From positions 1 through 64,000 of the forward strand of contig CAZKBK010000001.1 of NCBI GenBank assembly GCA_964551035.1: a stretch of DNA of 64,000 nucleotides, in the 5' to 3' direction. The translations under genes were made by a program, and so were the position numbers. Within the stretch, counting starts at the first letter, position 1. The number at the start of each line of letters is the position of its first letter. Shown in pieces: positions 44,679-52,523 of this stretch. This stretch comes from Chryseosolibacter sp964551035. Its GTDB lineage: Bacteria > Bacteroidota > Bacteroidia > Cytophagales > Cyclobacteriaceae. Below the pieces are notes generated by a model, which was given only the letters and a program-made list of their open reading frames with translations, had not been told where the DNA came from and searched no databases.

Positions 44679-46007
44679 ATGTTCGATAATTTAAGTCTTA
44701 AGCTTGAAAAGGCGTTTCAAAACCTCAAGGGTCAGGGGCGCATCACCGATATCAACGTCGCCTCCACGGTAAAGGAGATCCGCAAGGCGCTCATCGATGC
44801 CGACGTCAACTTCAAGGTGGCCAAGGAAGTCACTGACGAGATCCGGGAGAAAGCGATGGGCCAGGACGTGCTCACCGCGATTTCTCCGGGGCAACTTCTC
44901 ATCAAGATCACAAACGACGAGCTCACGGCACTCATGGGTGGCGAGAGTGAGGACATTCAGGTGCAGGGTAACCCGGCAGTTATTCTTATTGCCGGTCTTC
45001 AGGGTTCGGGTAAGACAACGTTCTCCGGAAAGCTGGCCAATTATCTGAATAAACAAGGACGGCAGGTGCTGCTCGCCGCCTGTGACATTTACCGTCCGGC
45101 GGCGATCGACCAGTTGAAAGTGCTGGGTGAGCAGGTCGGCGTGGAAGTATACGCGGAGCCGGAGAACAAAGACGCGGTTAAGATCGCCCGTGCCGCCATC
45201 GGGCACGCGAAGAAGAATAATTTCCGGGTGCTCATTGTAGATACCGCGGGCCGCCTGGCCGTCGACGAGGAGATGATGGACGAAATCGCACGCCTTAAGG
45301 AAGCGCTTCAGCCGTCAGAGACCTTGTTTGTGGTGGACTCCATGACGGGGCAGGATGCGGTGAATACGGCGAAGGCGTTCAACGACCGTTTGGATTTCAA
45401 CGGCGTGGTGCTCACGAAACTTGACGGCGATTCACGGGGCGGCGCCGCGCTTTCCATCAGGCGGGTGGTGAACAAGCCCATTAAGTTCATCAGCACGGGC
45501 GAAAAAATGGAGGCGATCGATCGCTTCTTCCCCGACCGGATGGCGAGCAGGATACTGGGGATGGGCGATGTGATTTCCCTGGTTGAGCGGGCGCAGCAGG
45601 CTTACGATGAAGACGAAGCGAGGCGCCTCAGCAAGAAGATCCGCAAGAACCAGTTTGACTTCAACGACTTCCTCCAACAACTCCAGCAGGTAAAAAAGAT
45701 GGGGAACATGAAGGACCTCCTGGGCATGATACCGGGCATGGGTAAAGCAGTGAAGGATGTGGATATCGATGATAACTCCTTCAAACCGATCGAAGCCATT
45801 ATCAGGGCCATGACCATGCAGGAGCGTGAGAATCCGGAATTGATCAATGGCAGCCGCAAGAACCGGATAGCCAGGGGCAGTGGCCGGACGGTTCAGGAAG
45901 TAAATAACCTTCTCAAGCAATTTGGCGACATGCGGAAATTAATGAAGACCATGAACAAAATGGGTGGCGGCAAGCGTGCGCTCTCGGCGCTTAAACCGGG
46001 GCGTTAA
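44679..46007 (+). CDS. ffh: Signal recognition particle protein
   Basis: SRP54-type GTPase for co-translational targeting. The 442-residue protein has the N domain (MFDNLSLKLEKAFQNLKGQG), P loop GLQGSGKTTFSGKLA, DIYRPAAIDQL, VDTAGRLAVDEEM, TKLDGDSRGGAALS, and a methionine-rich M domain (MGNMKDLLGMIPGMGK, MRKLMKTMNKMGGGK). Usual length. Confidence 0.97.
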   Translation: MFDNLSLKLEKAFQNLKGQGRITDINVASTVKEIRKALIDADVNFKVAKEVTDEIREKAMGQDVLTAISPGQLLIKITNDELTALMGGESEDIQVQGNPAVILIAGLQGSGKTTFSGKLANYLNKQGRQVLLAACDIYRPAAIDQLKVLGEQVGVEVYAEPENKDAVKIARAAIGHAKKNNFRVLIVDTAGRLAVDEEMMDEIARLKEALQPSETLFVVDSMTGQDAVNTAKAFNDRLDFNGVVLTKLDGDSRGGAALSIRRVVNKPIKFISTGEKMEAIDRFFPDRMASRILGMGDVISLVERAQQAYDEDEARRLSKKIRKNQFDFNDFLQQLQQVKKMGNMKDLLGMIPGMGKAVKDVDIDDNSFKPIEAIIRAMTMQERENPELINGSRKNRIARGSGRTVQEVNNLLKQFGDMRKLMKTMNKMGGGKRALSALKPGR

Positions 46008-46092
46008 ATTTCCGGGTAAGCGTAAAACCTTTCCACCGCTCTGCCCGTTAAAATATACAGTTTACAGGTAATTTGAATTAATTACATAAATT

Positions 46093-46117
46093 GCCCTCTT
46101 CCCATAGAGGGCTTTTT
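46093..46117 (+). terminator. Rho-independent terminator after ffh
   Basis: GCCCTCT (46093-46099) pairs with AGAGGGC (46106-46112), followed by five T. It lies only 14 nt before the next start codon, so the following gene is either read through it or uses a promoter inside this short stretch. Confidence 0.8.
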
Positions 46118-46131
46118 AATTCCCCGCAACT

Positions 46132-46689
46132 GTGAAAAGAACCCTTTTGCTTATCGTCGCCGTTGTTCTCGCTGCCTGCAATGGGAACGAAAGATCCACG
46201 AGGAACGACGATGCCTATCCGAGCCGGGACGTGACTCCCGAAGAACGCCGTCTAAGTCCCAAAGAAACCCTAAGCGACGTTGTCGGCGGCGTAAGGACGG
46301 AGATCGTTTATTGCCGCCCTTCGGCCAGGGGTCGCCAGATGCTCGGCGGAAACAATCCGTTCGGTGAGGTCTGGCGCACCGGTGCAAACGAAGCAACTAC
46401 CGTCGAGTTCGAAGACGATGTGCGCATTGAAGGTGAGGCGTTGCCGGAAGGGAAATACGCATTATTTACTATTCCGGACGAAGACCAATGGGTGATCATC
46501 TTCAATAAAGCCCACGACCAGTGGGGGGCATACAATTACGATCCCGGCGAGGATGCCCTTCGCGTTACCGTGGAAGCGCAGAAAACCGACACCTTTACCG
46601 AAACGTTTACGATTACCACCGACGATGCCGGGATTGCCCTGGTCTGGGAACATTTTTTGGTGCCATTCACGGTGTCAAAAAGTCGCTAG
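46132..46689 (+). CDS. DUF2911 family lipoprotein
   Basis: The 185-residue product begins with GTG and a lipoprotein signal (LLLIVAVVLAACNG). The DUF2911 core includes SPKETLSDVVGGVRTEIVY, GRQMLGGNNPFGEVWRTGAN and EATTVEFEDDVRIEGEALP, then GKYALFTIPDEDQWVIIFN. Function unknown; the family is common in Bacteroidota. A terminator hairpin precedes it closely. Confidence 0.85.
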   Translation: MKRTLLLIVAVVLAACNGNERSTRNDDAYPSRDVTPEERRLSPKETLSDVVGGVRTEIVYCRPSARGRQMLGGNNPFGEVWRTGANEATTVEFEDDVRIEGEALPEGKYALFTIPDEDQWVIIFNKAHDQWGAYNYDPGEDALRVTVEAQKTDTFTETFTITTDDAGIALVWEHFLVPFTVSKSR

Positions 46690-46751
46690 CCCCGACGATC
46701 CGGACGACCCGAAAATTCCTATATTGTATTTGGTTAATAAAACGCCGTTGG

Positions 46752-47201
46752 ATGAAGGTTCTGGGCCGATATGATCGCGTTGACCTCCCTGAGCTGGGCC
46801 TCGCCGACATTCATGCCAAGGTCGACACCGGCGCATACACGTGTAGCCTGCACTGCCAGCGGGCGGCGGTTGTCGATGGCGAATTACAGTTTGTCCTGCT
46901 TGACGAAGAACACCCGGAGTTCACGGGCATGACGTTCAAATTCAGAGAATTCGAAATCAGAAAAATCAGGAACTCCTTCGGGGAGATGGAAACGCGTTTT
47001 GTGATTTACACCACCCTACGGGTCTACGGTGAGGACATTCGAACGGCGTTTTCATTGAGCAACCGGGGCCTGCTGAAGTTTCCTATCCTGATCGGGCGCA
47101 AGATTTTACGCGACAGGTTTCTGATCGATGTTCGAAAGCGTAATTTATCTTATAAAGAAAAGCGCGGTAAAAAGCCGGCATCACGATCTCAGGCGCACTA
47201 A
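46752..47201 (+). CDS. RimB-type retropepsin-like protease (ATP-dependent zinc protease family)
   Basis: The 149-residue protein has the aspartic-protease-like motif HAKVDTGAYTCSLHC, then IRTAFSLSNRGLLKFPILIG and RKILRDRFLIDV. This family (PF05618) is genetically tied to RimK and, where studied, cleaves poly-glutamate tails made by RimK. The start at 46752 (MKVLGRYDRVDLPELG) gives the family length. Sixteen nt before rimK. Confidence 0.85.
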   Translation: MKVLGRYDRVDLPELGLADIHAKVDTGAYTCSLHCQRAAVVDGELQFVLLDEEHPEFTGMTFKFREFEIRKIRNSFGEMETRFVIYTTLRVYGEDIRTAFSLSNRGLLKFPILIGRKILRDRFLIDVRKRNLSYKEKRGKKPASRSQAH

Positions 47202-47217
47202 CGCTATCCCTTTTTGT

Positions 47218-48126
47218 ATGAACGTTGCCATCCTGTCCCGTAATCCAGGTCTCTATTCAACCCGGCGCCTCAAGCAGGCTGGAGAAGAACGCGGTCACCG
47301 GGTCGAAGTGATCGACCACATGAAATGCGTGCTCTACATTGAAAAGAAGAATCCCATTGTCCTCTACAACGGTAAGAGGCTCGATTATTTTGACGCCATC
47401 ATTCCCCGCATTGGTGCTTCGGTGACGTTTTACGGCGCAGCCGTTGTCCGGCAGTTTGAAATGATGAAGGTGTTTACGGCGGCGGAGTCGCAGGCGCTCA
47501 TCCGGTCGCGAGACAAACTCCGAAGCTTGCAGATCCTTTCCCGTGCAGGCCTGGGGCTGCCAAAAACGATCTTCATGGACTATTCGCGGGATACCGAGGG
47601 CGTTGTGGAGGCCGTTGGCGGCGCGCCGGTTGTCATTAAACTTCTCGAGGGAACACAGGGCCTGGGTGTGGTGCTCGCAGAAAATAAGAAAGCGGCGAAG
47701 TCGGTGATTGAGGCTTTTCATGGACTGCACGCCCGGATCATTGTGCAGGAATTTATCAAAGAGGCGCGGGGTTGTGATATCCGTGCATTTGTCGTTAACG
47801 GCGAAGTGGTTGGCGCGATGAAAAGACAGGCGAAGCCGGGGGAATTCCGTTCGAACCTGCATCGGGGCGGGACGGCCACCATCGTCAAACTTTCCCGGGC
47901 AGAACAACACGCGGCGGTGACGGCTGCCAAGAAAATGGGACTCGATGTTGCGGGCGTGGACATGCTTCCCTCGAACCGCGGTCCGCTCATCATCGAGGTC
48001 AATTCTTCTCCCGGACTTGAGGGTATCGAAGGGGCCACCCATCTCGACATTGCGGGAAAGATCTACCAGTTTATTGAAAAGAACGCGATGAAGAAACAGA
48101 TCCAGCGCGACAAGGTCAATGCCTGA
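47218..48126 (+). CDS. rimK: RimK family alpha-L-glutamate ligase
   Basis: ATP-grasp enzyme that adds glutamate to the C-terminus of ribosomal protein S6. The 302-residue protein has the N-terminal MNVAILSRNPGLYSTRRLKQ, FDAIIPRIGASVTFYG, SRDKLRSLQIL, VIKLLEGTQGLGVVLAE, KEARGCDIRAFVV and IEVNSSPGLEGIEGAT metal site. Start at 47218 chosen by homology of MNVAIL. Confidence 0.92.
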   Translation: MNVAILSRNPGLYSTRRLKQAGEERGHRVEVIDHMKCVLYIEKKNPIVLYNGKRLDYFDAIIPRIGASVTFYGAAVVRQFEMMKVFTAAESQALIRSRDKLRSLQILSRAGLGLPKTIFMDYSRDTEGVVEAVGGAPVVIKLLEGTQGLGVVLAENKKAAKSVIEAFHGLHARIIVQEFIKEARGCDIRAFVVNGEVVGAMKRQAKPGEFRSNLHRGGTATIVKLSRAEQHAAVTAAKKMGLDVAGVDMLPSNRGPLIIEVNSSPGLEGIEGATHLDIAGKIYQFIEKNAMKKQIQRDKVNA

Positions 48127-48259
48127 GGCGCTCGCCATGAACCTGCGGCCTGCCACCCGGCGGGGAACGCAGCAATAGTGCGCCTTGACGTCTGGTTCAC
48201 AATCTTTCATCGGTTGCGTTTTTGTTGATAACTTTATCGGCATAACCTAATCCGTTACC

Positions 48260-49225
48260 TTGAGAAAAGTCGCGATTGCAGGTCAGGAAGTATTGCCCGG
48301 CGAGTTCCGGGAGATAAAGATCAACATTGCGCGGCTGCCGTCGCACACGCAGATCGACACGCCGATCTATGTGGCCCGGGCGATCGAGGAGGGCCCTGTT
48401 CTCGGCCTGATCGCGGGCATGCATGGCGACGAACTGAACGGAATGGAGATTGTAAGGCGCATCATCGACCGCGGGCTGCATTTCGTGAAGCGTGGAACGG
48501 TCGTATGTATGCCGGTTATCAACGTTTACGGCTTTCTCAACTATTCACGCGAGGTCCCCGACGGAAAAGATGTGAACCGCTCCTTCCCGGGCAACCGCAA
48601 GGGATCCCTGGCCAGCCGCGTGGCGTGGCACCTTACGCGCGAAGTGCTTCCTTTCCTCGACTATGGCGTCGACTTTCATACCGGTGGCGCCATGCGCAGC
48701 AACTATCCGCAAATCCGGACCGTTCTTCGCGAGCGGGAGAACCTTGAGCTCGCGCAGGCGTTTGCCGCACCTTTTACCCTGGATGCACCGTTCCGGCCGA
48801 ATTCTCTCAGGAAAGAAGCGGCGAAGAAAAACAAGCACATTATTGTGTATGAGGGAGGGGAGTCGCTGCGGTTTGACCGCCACGCCATTGAAGAGGGCGT
48901 CGAAGGAACCCTCCGCTTGATGAGGCACCTCGGCATGATCGACCACGCGCCGGAACCCCGCGAGGAAAACCGAATCATCTGGACTACGTCCTGGGTACGT
49001 GCGCGGCACGCGGGGCTCTTCCAACCTACGGTGGTGGCCGGAATGCTCGTCAGAAAAGGTGACTGGGTGGGTACCATCACAGACCCGTTCGGCGAATTTA
49101 AAGAACAGGTACTCGCCCATGAGACGGCGTATGTGATCGGGGTTAACAACGGCCCGGTCATCAATGCCGGCGATGCGTTGCTACACCTCGGCATGGACGA
49201 CCGGTGCCGGCTGGGTACTGCCTGA
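48260..49225 (+). CDS. Succinylglutamate desuccinylase/aspartoacylase family protein
   Basis: The 321-residue M14-like zinc hydrolase begins with TTG. Metal motifs are GMHGDELNGMEIVRR (HxxE) and the later VDFHTGG, with NRSFPGNRKGS between. It lies downstream of rimB and rimK; the same three families cluster in other bacteria, which suggests a shared pathway of peptide-tail modification instead of arginine catabolism. Exact substrate unknown. Confidence 0.82.
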   Translation: MRKVAIAGQEVLPGEFREIKINIARLPSHTQIDTPIYVARAIEEGPVLGLIAGMHGDELNGMEIVRRIIDRGLHFVKRGTVVCMPVINVYGFLNYSREVPDGKDVNRSFPGNRKGSLASRVAWHLTREVLPFLDYGVDFHTGGAMRSNYPQIRTVLRERENLELAQAFAAPFTLDAPFRPNSLRKEAAKKNKHIIVYEGGESLRFDRHAIEEGVEGTLRLMRHLGMIDHAPEPREENRIIWTTSWVRARHAGLFQPTVVAGMLVRKGDWVGTITDPFGEFKEQVLAHETAYVIGVNNGPVINAGDALLHLGMDDRCRLGTA

Positions 49226-49242
49226 TGATGACAAGGTTTGTA

Positions 49243-49755
49243 TTACTCGTTGGTGGGCTGTGGTATGCCCCGGCGATTTACTGTGATCTGGATACCCATG
49301 TTTCGCACCGCCGCGAGCAAGCCGTCGAAATATTTCCCATCGCGAAACCCGGGGACCATCAGATCCCGAATAATCGCCGCAGCCACCTCGTCCCGGATTA
49401 CGTCTTCAAGGCCGGTCCCGACCTCTATGCGCATCGACCGTTCTTTCATGGCCACGGTCATAAGGATGCCATCGTTATGTCCCGCCCTGCCGATTTGCCA
49501 TTCATTCGCCGTTCTAAGTGAAAACGACTCGATGGATTCGCCCGCAAGGGAGTCTACCGTCAGCACCGCTATCTGCGCGCCGGTTATGCGTTCGATGGTC
49601 TTCATCTCGTGGCTGAGACTGTCTTCCTGTCCCTGTGTCAGTATGTCGGCGAGATCGCTTACGTAAGGAGACTTGCGCGAAGCTTTGTCGTTCTTCGGCG
49701 ACGCGCAACCACAAACGAGCAGGATGATTACGGATACGAGATAAATGGCTTTCAT
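49243..49755 (-). CDS. TPM domain lipoprotein
   Basis: The 170-residue exported lipoprotein has the signal MKAIYLVSVIILLVCGCASP. The TPM domain includes YVSDLADILTQGQEDSLSHE, TGAQIAVLTVDSLAGESIE, ANEWQIGRAGHNDGILMTVA and RSMRIEVGTGLEDVI. Such domains are reported as phosphatase-like or photosystem-repair proteins; the role here is unknown. Confidence 0.85.
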   Translation of the reverse strand: MKAIYLVSVIILLVCGCASPKNDKASRKSPYVSDLADILTQGQEDSLSHEMKTIERITGAQIAVLTVDSLAGESIESFSLRTANEWQIGRAGHNDGILMTVAMKERSMRIEVGTGLEDVIRDEVAAAIIRDLMVPGFRDGKYFDGLLAAVRNMGIQITVNRRGIPQPTNE

Positions 49756-49923
49756 CAGGTCTTTGATCGGTTTAGGTCCCCTTTGAGGCTACCATTGCCT
49801 CCAGGCTCAGTCGAAGATCGGAAAATTTCTTCAAAGCGTTAAAATTCCCAGGCGGCTACCTCGCCGGCTCATTACTAAAACATTCGGTGTAGACCTTGCG
49901 AATTGTCAATTCCCCGTCGCTGC

Positions 49924-50063
49924 CCTCGTACTTCGTACTTCATACTTCATACTTCGTACTTCGTACTTCGTACTTCGTACTTCATACTTCGTACCTCGTA
50001 CTTCATACCTCGTACTTCGTACCTCGTCCCTCGTACCTCGTACCTCGTCCCTCGTTCCTCGTT
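49924..50063. repeat. 20-unit heptamer array (CTTCGTA/CCTCGTA type)
   Basis: Twenty phased 7-bp units, CTTCGTA, CTTCATA, CCTCGTA, CCTCGTC and CCTCGTT, fill most of the 337-bp gap between 49756 and 50092. Units change gradually from CTTCGTA at the left to CCTCGTT at the right. The rest of the gap shows no gene. Confidence 0.95.
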
Positions 50064-50092
50064 CCTCCCGCGTGATTTTTCAGCAGGAAAAA

Positions 50093-51940
50093 TCAAACAA
50101 CGGCATCGGGGTTTTCCGGGGCGCTGAGGGAGAAATAGAACGTCGCCCCGCCGCCGGGTTTGCCCTCGGCCCATACGCGTCCCCCGTGCTTGACGATGAT
50201 TCGGTGCACGATCGCGAGCCCGACGCCCGTGCCTTCGAACTCTCGGGGTGTGTGCAGGCGCTGGAATACACCGAAGAGTTTATCATAGTAGGCCATGTTG
50301 AAGCCCGCGCCGTTGTCCCGGATGAAGTAAACGGTGTCCTGGCCATGGTCTTCGGCCCCGATTTCGATAATGGCCTTTTCCTTTTCGCGCGTGTATTTGA
50401 GTGCGTTGGAGATGAGGTTCGTCCAAACCTGGCGAATGGTGGAGATGTCCGCGAATGCATCCGGCAACGGGCGGAGAACAAGCTCGACATTTCGGTCGGG
50501 CGCTTCCTGCCGCTGCTCGTCCCAGGTGTTTTTGACGAGTTGTTCCATCGAGACCGGTGTCCTGGCGAGGTCCTTTCGGCCCAGGCGGGAAAAGGCCAGC
50601 AGGTCGTCGATGAGTTGTCCCATCAATTTGCTGTTCTTCAATACGGTGTTTACGAGTCGCCTGCCTTCGTCATCGAGTGTATCCATGTAGGTCTCGGCGA
50701 AGATATTCATATAACCGTGTACAGAGCGCAGCGGGGCCCTGAGGTCGTGGGATACCGAATAGGAGAATGATTCAAGTTCGCGGTTAGCCTCTTCAAGCTC
50801 TGACGTGCGCTCGCGTACCTTTTGTTCGAGTTCCTGGTTGAACGTTCTGATCTTCTTCTCCGCTTCTTTGCGTTCTGTAATATCGGTAATGAACCCGCAA
50901 AAGGTGTATTGTTCGGCTGCCTTAAGCGGACTAACGAGAAGTTCGACCGGAAATTCGTTGCGGTCGCGACGGAGGGCGGTGGATTCAAAGAGCCGGTTGA
51001 TCGTAGTAGCACGACCCGTATCGATGAATTCTCTGAGCTTTGTCACCTGTGCTTGTTGCAATCGTTCCGGAATGATCAATTCGGTCACCTTGCTGCCAAT
51101 CGCTTCCTGTTTCGACCACCCGAACATTTGCTCGGCGCGGCGGTTCCAGTCGATAATTGTACCCTCGGCATCAAACACCACCACGCCGCTGAGCGAGGAG
51201 TCCATCACGGCCCTTACCCGGGCGGCGCTTTCACGAAGCGCGTCATTTTGGATTTCAATGCGTTCCAGCATCTGGTTGAAGGCGTCCGTGAGCAAGCCGG
51301 TCTCATCGTTGCTTTGGCGTTTTGCCCGGACGCCAAAATCTTTTCCTCTGGAAATTATCCTCGCGGTACCGGCCAGGTCCAGAATGGGTCGGGTGATCTG
51401 TTTGTGAAGGCGGTTGATCAACAACACCGCAATGACGAACGAAGCACCGATGATGAGCAATGCAAATACACCGTAGCGCACGAGGTGCTCGTAAATGACA
51501 GTCGTATCCGATTTCAGGTATAATGTGCCTAACGGTATATCGTTTCGGGAAACGGGTTGAAATCCAAGGAGAAACGCGGACTCGAAGCGATATCCGTGTG
51601 CGCCGGGCGATGATGGAAAGGTTGACGGGGGCGTGTCTTGCGGATACCACGCAAAAAGGTGCTGGTCTGCGTCATAAAGGGCGGCCTCCACAATGTGCGT
51701 ATTCGCCTCAAGGGCCAACAGCGTCTCGATGGCGTCGTCACGGCTGTCGAACGCGAGCGCGGCCGTGCTGTTGCTGGCAATGATTTTTCCAACCGTTTCG
51801 AGGCTTTCCCGTTCCGACTGCCGGAACGACACCAGTTCATAGGCGAAATACGCCACCCGGTTGATGATCAGGACGGCGCCAATCACGAGCAGCGTTACGG
51901 TTCGAAGTTTCTGTCCAATTGGCTTTCCGCTAAACGGCAT
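50093..51940 (-). CDS. Sensor histidine kinase with YfiN-like CHASE8 sensor, HAMP and PAS
   Basis: The order over 615 residues is TM1 (about 15-37), a periplasmic region of about 115 residues (38-152) with ASNSTAALAFDSRDDAIETL followed by LALEAN, TM2 (155-177), HAMP (178-230), PAS (240-357), coiled coil, HisKA with His398 (SYSVSHDLRAPLRSVHGYM) and HATPase (Asn512, DNGAGFNM, GTGVGLAIV). The periplasmic part matches the CHASE8 sensor of YfiN-type proteins, normally joined to a GGDEF domain. It is last in an operon with YfiR, a TonB receptor and a response regulator, which is its likely phosphate acceptor. Confidence 0.88.
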   Translation of the reverse strand: MPFSGKPIGQKLRTVTLLVIGAVLIINRVAYFAYELVSFRQSERESLETVGKIIASNSTAALAFDSRDDAIETLLALEANTHIVEAALYDADQHLFAWYPQDTPPSTFPSSPGAHGYRFESAFLLGFQPVSRNDIPLGTLYLKSDTTVIYEHLVRYGVFALLIIGASFVIAVLLINRLHKQITRPILDLAGTARIISRGKDFGVRAKRQSNDETGLLTDAFNQMLERIEIQNDALRESAARVRAVMDSSLSGVVVFDAEGTIIDWNRRAEQMFGWSKQEAIGSKVTELIIPERLQQAQVTKLREFIDTGRATTINRLFESTALRRDRNEFPVELLVSPLKAAEQYTFCGFITDITERKEAEKKIRTFNQELEQKVRERTSELEEANRELESFSYSVSHDLRAPLRSVHGYMNIFAETYMDTLDDEGRRLVNTVLKNSKLMGQLIDDLLAFSRLGRKDLARTPVSMEQLVKNTWDEQRQEAPDRNVELVLRPLPDAFADISTIRQVWTNLISNALKYTREKEKAIIEIGAEDHGQDTVYFIRDNGAGFNMAYYDKLFGVFQRLHTPREFEGTGVGLAIVHRIIVKHGGRVWAEGKPGGGATFYFSLSAPENPDAVV

Positions 51941-51944
51941 AGGG

Positions 51945-52523
51945 CTATTTCTTTTCCTCTACAAGTTCGGCTACGCTGAGAAGTTTGGCGCTGACGCGCA
52001 AGTGCGCTGCGTTTATTGCTTTTACATTGACCAGGAGCCTGATGTGATTTTGTTCTGTGTACAGACGAATCATGCCGCCGGATTCCGCAAACTCCGCGTG
52101 ATCGCTCACGGTAAGGATGGGGCGGGACCTGGTAGGCAGAAGCAAGTCTCGCAAAGTGTCCTTTCTCCGCGCATTGATAAAAACCAGGTGGCAGCGGCCG
52201 AAGTCTTCAGCGCTTTCGATGCGGTTGACGATCACGGGGTGCCCGTGCACATGTTCGCCTGCGACGAGTTCATCGATGTACTTTCCAAACGGATCCTCGC
52301 CATAAATACCGATAACGAAGGGAGCGGTCGGACTTTCAAAGGCCGTGTCGGGCCATTGAATGAACCCTGTGAAATTGTAAATAAATGCTGCCTTCACCTG
52401 GTATTCAGGATGCGGTGGCAATTGCTGAGGGGAAATCTCCTTCGTTGATGTGAGGAAAATAAGCAGGAATGGAAGCGCGAGCGGCGCCGCCAGCTTCTGA
52501 CAAATCGATGTGAAGAGTTTCAT
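51945..52523 (-). CDS. YfiR family periplasmic protein
   Basis: The 192-residue exported protein has the DUF4154/YfiR signature YQVKAAFIYNFTGFIQWPD, then FVIGIYGEDPFG, CHLVFINARRKD, TVSDHAEFAESGGMIRLYTE and HIRLLVNVKAINAAHLRVSA followed by KLLSVAEL. In Pseudomonas YfiR holds the periplasmic sensor of YfiN inactive; here it would act on the adjacent kinase. Starting at 52523 it overlaps the receptor stop as ATGA and lies 4 nt from the kinase start. It has one Cys, so the redox disulfides of Pseudomonas YfiR are absent. Confidence 0.9.
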   Translation of the reverse strand: MKLFTSICQKLAAPLALPFLLIFLTSTKEISPQQLPPHPEYQVKAAFIYNFTGFIQWPDTAFESPTAPFVIGIYGEDPFGKYIDELVAGEHVHGHPVIVNRIESAEDFGRCHLVFINARRKDTLRDLLLPTRSRPILTVSDHAEFAESGGMIRLYTEQNHIRLLVNVKAINAAHLRVSAKLLSVAELVEEKK

